Under the pieces are notes generated by a model. The model had not been told where the DNA came from, searched no databases, and worked only from the letters and a program-made list of their open reading frames with translations. Positions 5,894 through 7,189 of a stretch of DNA of 7,189 bases are shown here, piece by piece (positions within the stretch are counted from its first letter, which is position 1; each line of letters begins with the position of its first letter). Position numbers and translations under genes: made by a program. This DNA comes from an uncultured Methylococcaceae bacterium (GTDB lineage Bacteria; Pseudomonadota; Gammaproteobacteria; Methylococcales; Methylomonadaceae), in NCBI GenBank assembly GCA_903939355.1, contig CAJAHC010000649.1, positions 1 to 7,189 of the forward strand. The letters are read 5' to 3'.

Positions 5894-7189
5894 TCATTCC
5901 TGTACATACCGCCTGTAATATCGACTTAACGCCCAAATAGGAAATACATTCCTATAATTAGAATAGGTTATCATACAGTTATAGTTAAATACGCCGGAAA
6001 TATTTTCCTGTGACCAATCCCCGATACCAGCTTGCCTACTTAACAATAGTTTAACACCTTTTTCAATTACGATTTCACCATTGAAATCAGTTGCCATTAA
6101 TGCCAGCAAAGCCCATGCTGTATTAACCACTTGCGACTCTTCCGCTTCAGTATAAACTAACTTGGAACACGATTCAAAGGTCTCACCCCAACCACCATCA
6201 GCTTTTTGTTTACCCACTAAAAATTCGCAAGCTCTATTCAAGCTACCTTCCAAAACGGTCTCATTATAAAAACCCTTGCCCTTGGCCTTACTAATCGCTT
6301 CTACACCAAACCAGGTAGCGTAAGTAAAACAAACTGCCCAACCGCCATACCAAGAACCATCTGCTTTTTGTTGCTCCAAGATAAACTTAAGTCCTGCGAT
6401 AATTGCTGCATGTATTTCGTTATTTTTGTAATCCGGGTAAGTTTCTTGTGCTTCCAATAAAGAAATAACACAAGCCGCAGTACATTCCGTCCAAGAATAA
6501 TCGATCATTATATCGGCAAATACTTCTGATGGATTAAGCTTTTCCAGCCATTTAGGCGCTCTGGTTAATTCGTAAGTCGCCCAACCACCATCAGAATTTT
6601 GATAAGACAGTATAACATCAATTGCCTGTTTAATCCGCGCCTCATCAATCAGCGGCACAACAAGTCCCGAATGATGAACCGCTATAGTAGCGCTTAACCC
6701 TTCTGCTGTGCAATCGGCAACCGGCCAGCCGTTTTCAGCTGTCGAAAAAGGCCAACTACCAATCATTGGATGACGAAAGAATTCAGCGTGAGTAGGATGT
6801 TCAACTGCAATTTGCGAATGATCAATAAACTGATAGCTTTTGGCAATAGTTCCTGCAAATAATTTACCCAAATCACTTTCTAATATAGCCCGAGTTGCGA
6901 AAGCGGTATCCCACAACTGAGAGCCATTATAACCACTCATTTTCATACCATCTTCAGCAACCCACAAATAATCATACCAACGTGCCACATGCCTCTTAAA
7001 TTGCACGGAATCTTTGCCGTAAGCATGCCAAATGCAAATAGAGTTAATTGCCTTATTGACCGGACCTATATTGATGTAATCAGTTTGAGCATCTTCAGCA
7101 TTTAGGTATTTTAAAATATAAACTACAGCCTTCTTTCTTAACCAGGGGTTAAGTATCTTCTCATAGGTATTAGTAAAAAAATTCATCCA
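5894..7189 (-). CDS. osc: Oxidosqualene cyclase (probable lanosterol synthase), C-terminal 431 codons
   Basis: This enzyme cyclises 2,3-oxidosqualene to a tetracyclic sterol as a monotopic membrane protein. The gene runs off the right edge: the ATG at 7184-7186 is an internal Met, preceded in frame by Trp, and homology continues upstream. Family members have roughly 650-760 residues, so about the last 60% is visible. Numbering from that Met, the catalytic acid is Asp158 in DCTAE, which replaces the DxDD of squalene-hopene cyclases. Its hydrogen-bond partners Cys159 and Cys235 (ECTAA) are present. Tyr205 (ATYE), Trp283 (GGWAVCF) and Phe400 (GVFN) match human lanosterol synthase Tyr503, Trp581 and Phe696. 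QW repeats are visible near 190-202, 266-279, 320-333 and 378-391. Product-determining positions read Tyr86, Asn152 and Val156 (Arabidopsis cycloartenol synthase 410, 477 and 481), which favours lanosterol over cycloartenol. The His that helps final deprotonation (human His232) is outside the window. The C-terminal end is intact. It lies directly upstream of squalene monooxygenase and probably shares its transcript. Confidence 0.96.
   Translation of the reverse strand, partial: WMNFFTNTYEKILNPWLRKKAVVYILKYLNAEDAQTDYINIGPVNKAINSICIWHAYGKDSVQFKRHVARWYDYLWVAEDGMKMSGYNGSQLWDTAFATRAILESDLGKLFAGTIAKSYQFIDHSQIAVEHPTHAEFFRHPMIGSWPFSTAENGWPVADCTAEGLSATIAVHHSGLVVPLIDEARIKQAIDVILSYQNSDGGWATYELTRAPKWLEKLNPSEVFADIMIDYSWTECTAACVISLLEAQETYPDYKNNEIHAAIIAGLKFILEQQKADGSWYGGWAVCFTYATWFGVEAISKAKGKGFYNETVLEGSLNRACEFLVGKQKADGGWGETFESCSKLVYTEAEESQVVNTAWALLALMATDFNGEIVIEKGVKLLLSRQAGIGDWSQENISGVFNYNCMITYSNYRNVFPIWALSRYYRRYVQE

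Noticed and set aside
7184..7186. ATG as the start of the oxidosqualene cyclase
   Set aside because: The frame stays open to the window edge (Trp codon at 7187-7189), and homology to the family requires about 200 more N-terminal residues.
5894..7189. Squalene-hopene cyclase as the identity of the terpenoid cyclase
   Set aside because: The DxDD motif of hopene cyclases is absent and DCTAE is present, with the oxidosqualene-type ECTAA and GVFN motifs, next to a squalene monooxygenase.

Overview
The window looks like chromosome from an AT-rich gammaproteobacterium (sampled lines run near 40% GC), most likely a type I methanotroph (order Methylococcales) or a close relative. Two things point there: adjacent bacterial sterol genes (squalene monooxygenase and an oxidosqualene cyclase) and a pyrophosphate-dependent phosphofructokinase, both known from Methylococcus and its relatives. 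Planctomycete and myxobacterial sterol producers are usually much richer in GC, so they fit less well. The taxonomic call is an inference.

Layout: all four substantial genes are on the minus strand, so transcription runs from the right edge to the left. At the right edge (5894-7189) is the C-terminal part of an oxidosqualene cyclase whose start lies outside the window. It is followed after 45 bases by squalene monooxygenase (4502-5848), which probably ends at a short hairpin (4463-4483). A 475-base AT-rich intergenic stretch (4027-4501) with several small inverted repeats separates this pair from PPi-dependent phosphofructokinase (2797-4026). After 72 bases comes a 781-residue dynamin-like GTPase (379-2724). 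The left edge holds a broken murE fragment on the plus strand (about 43-300), which meets the 3' end of the GTPase gene.

How the genes work together: the monooxygenase converts squalene to 2,3-oxidosqualene with O2, and the cyclase folds that into a tetracyclic sterol. The cyclase carries the acidic DCTAE motif of oxidosqualene cyclases and a Tyr/Asn/Val combination at the three product-determining positions, which predicts lanosterol as the product. The phosphofructokinase carries both residue markers of pyrophosphate use and would serve reversible glycolysis or sugar-phosphate cycling. The GTPase has a clear P-loop and DVPG motif, an unusual G4 motif (TQAD) and a long insertion in its G domain; its function is unknown. 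I found no CRISPR array, tRNA, rRNA, complete mobile element or obvious defence island. The least ordinary parts are the cyclase residue signature, the divergent dynamin-like protein and the rearranged left edge.
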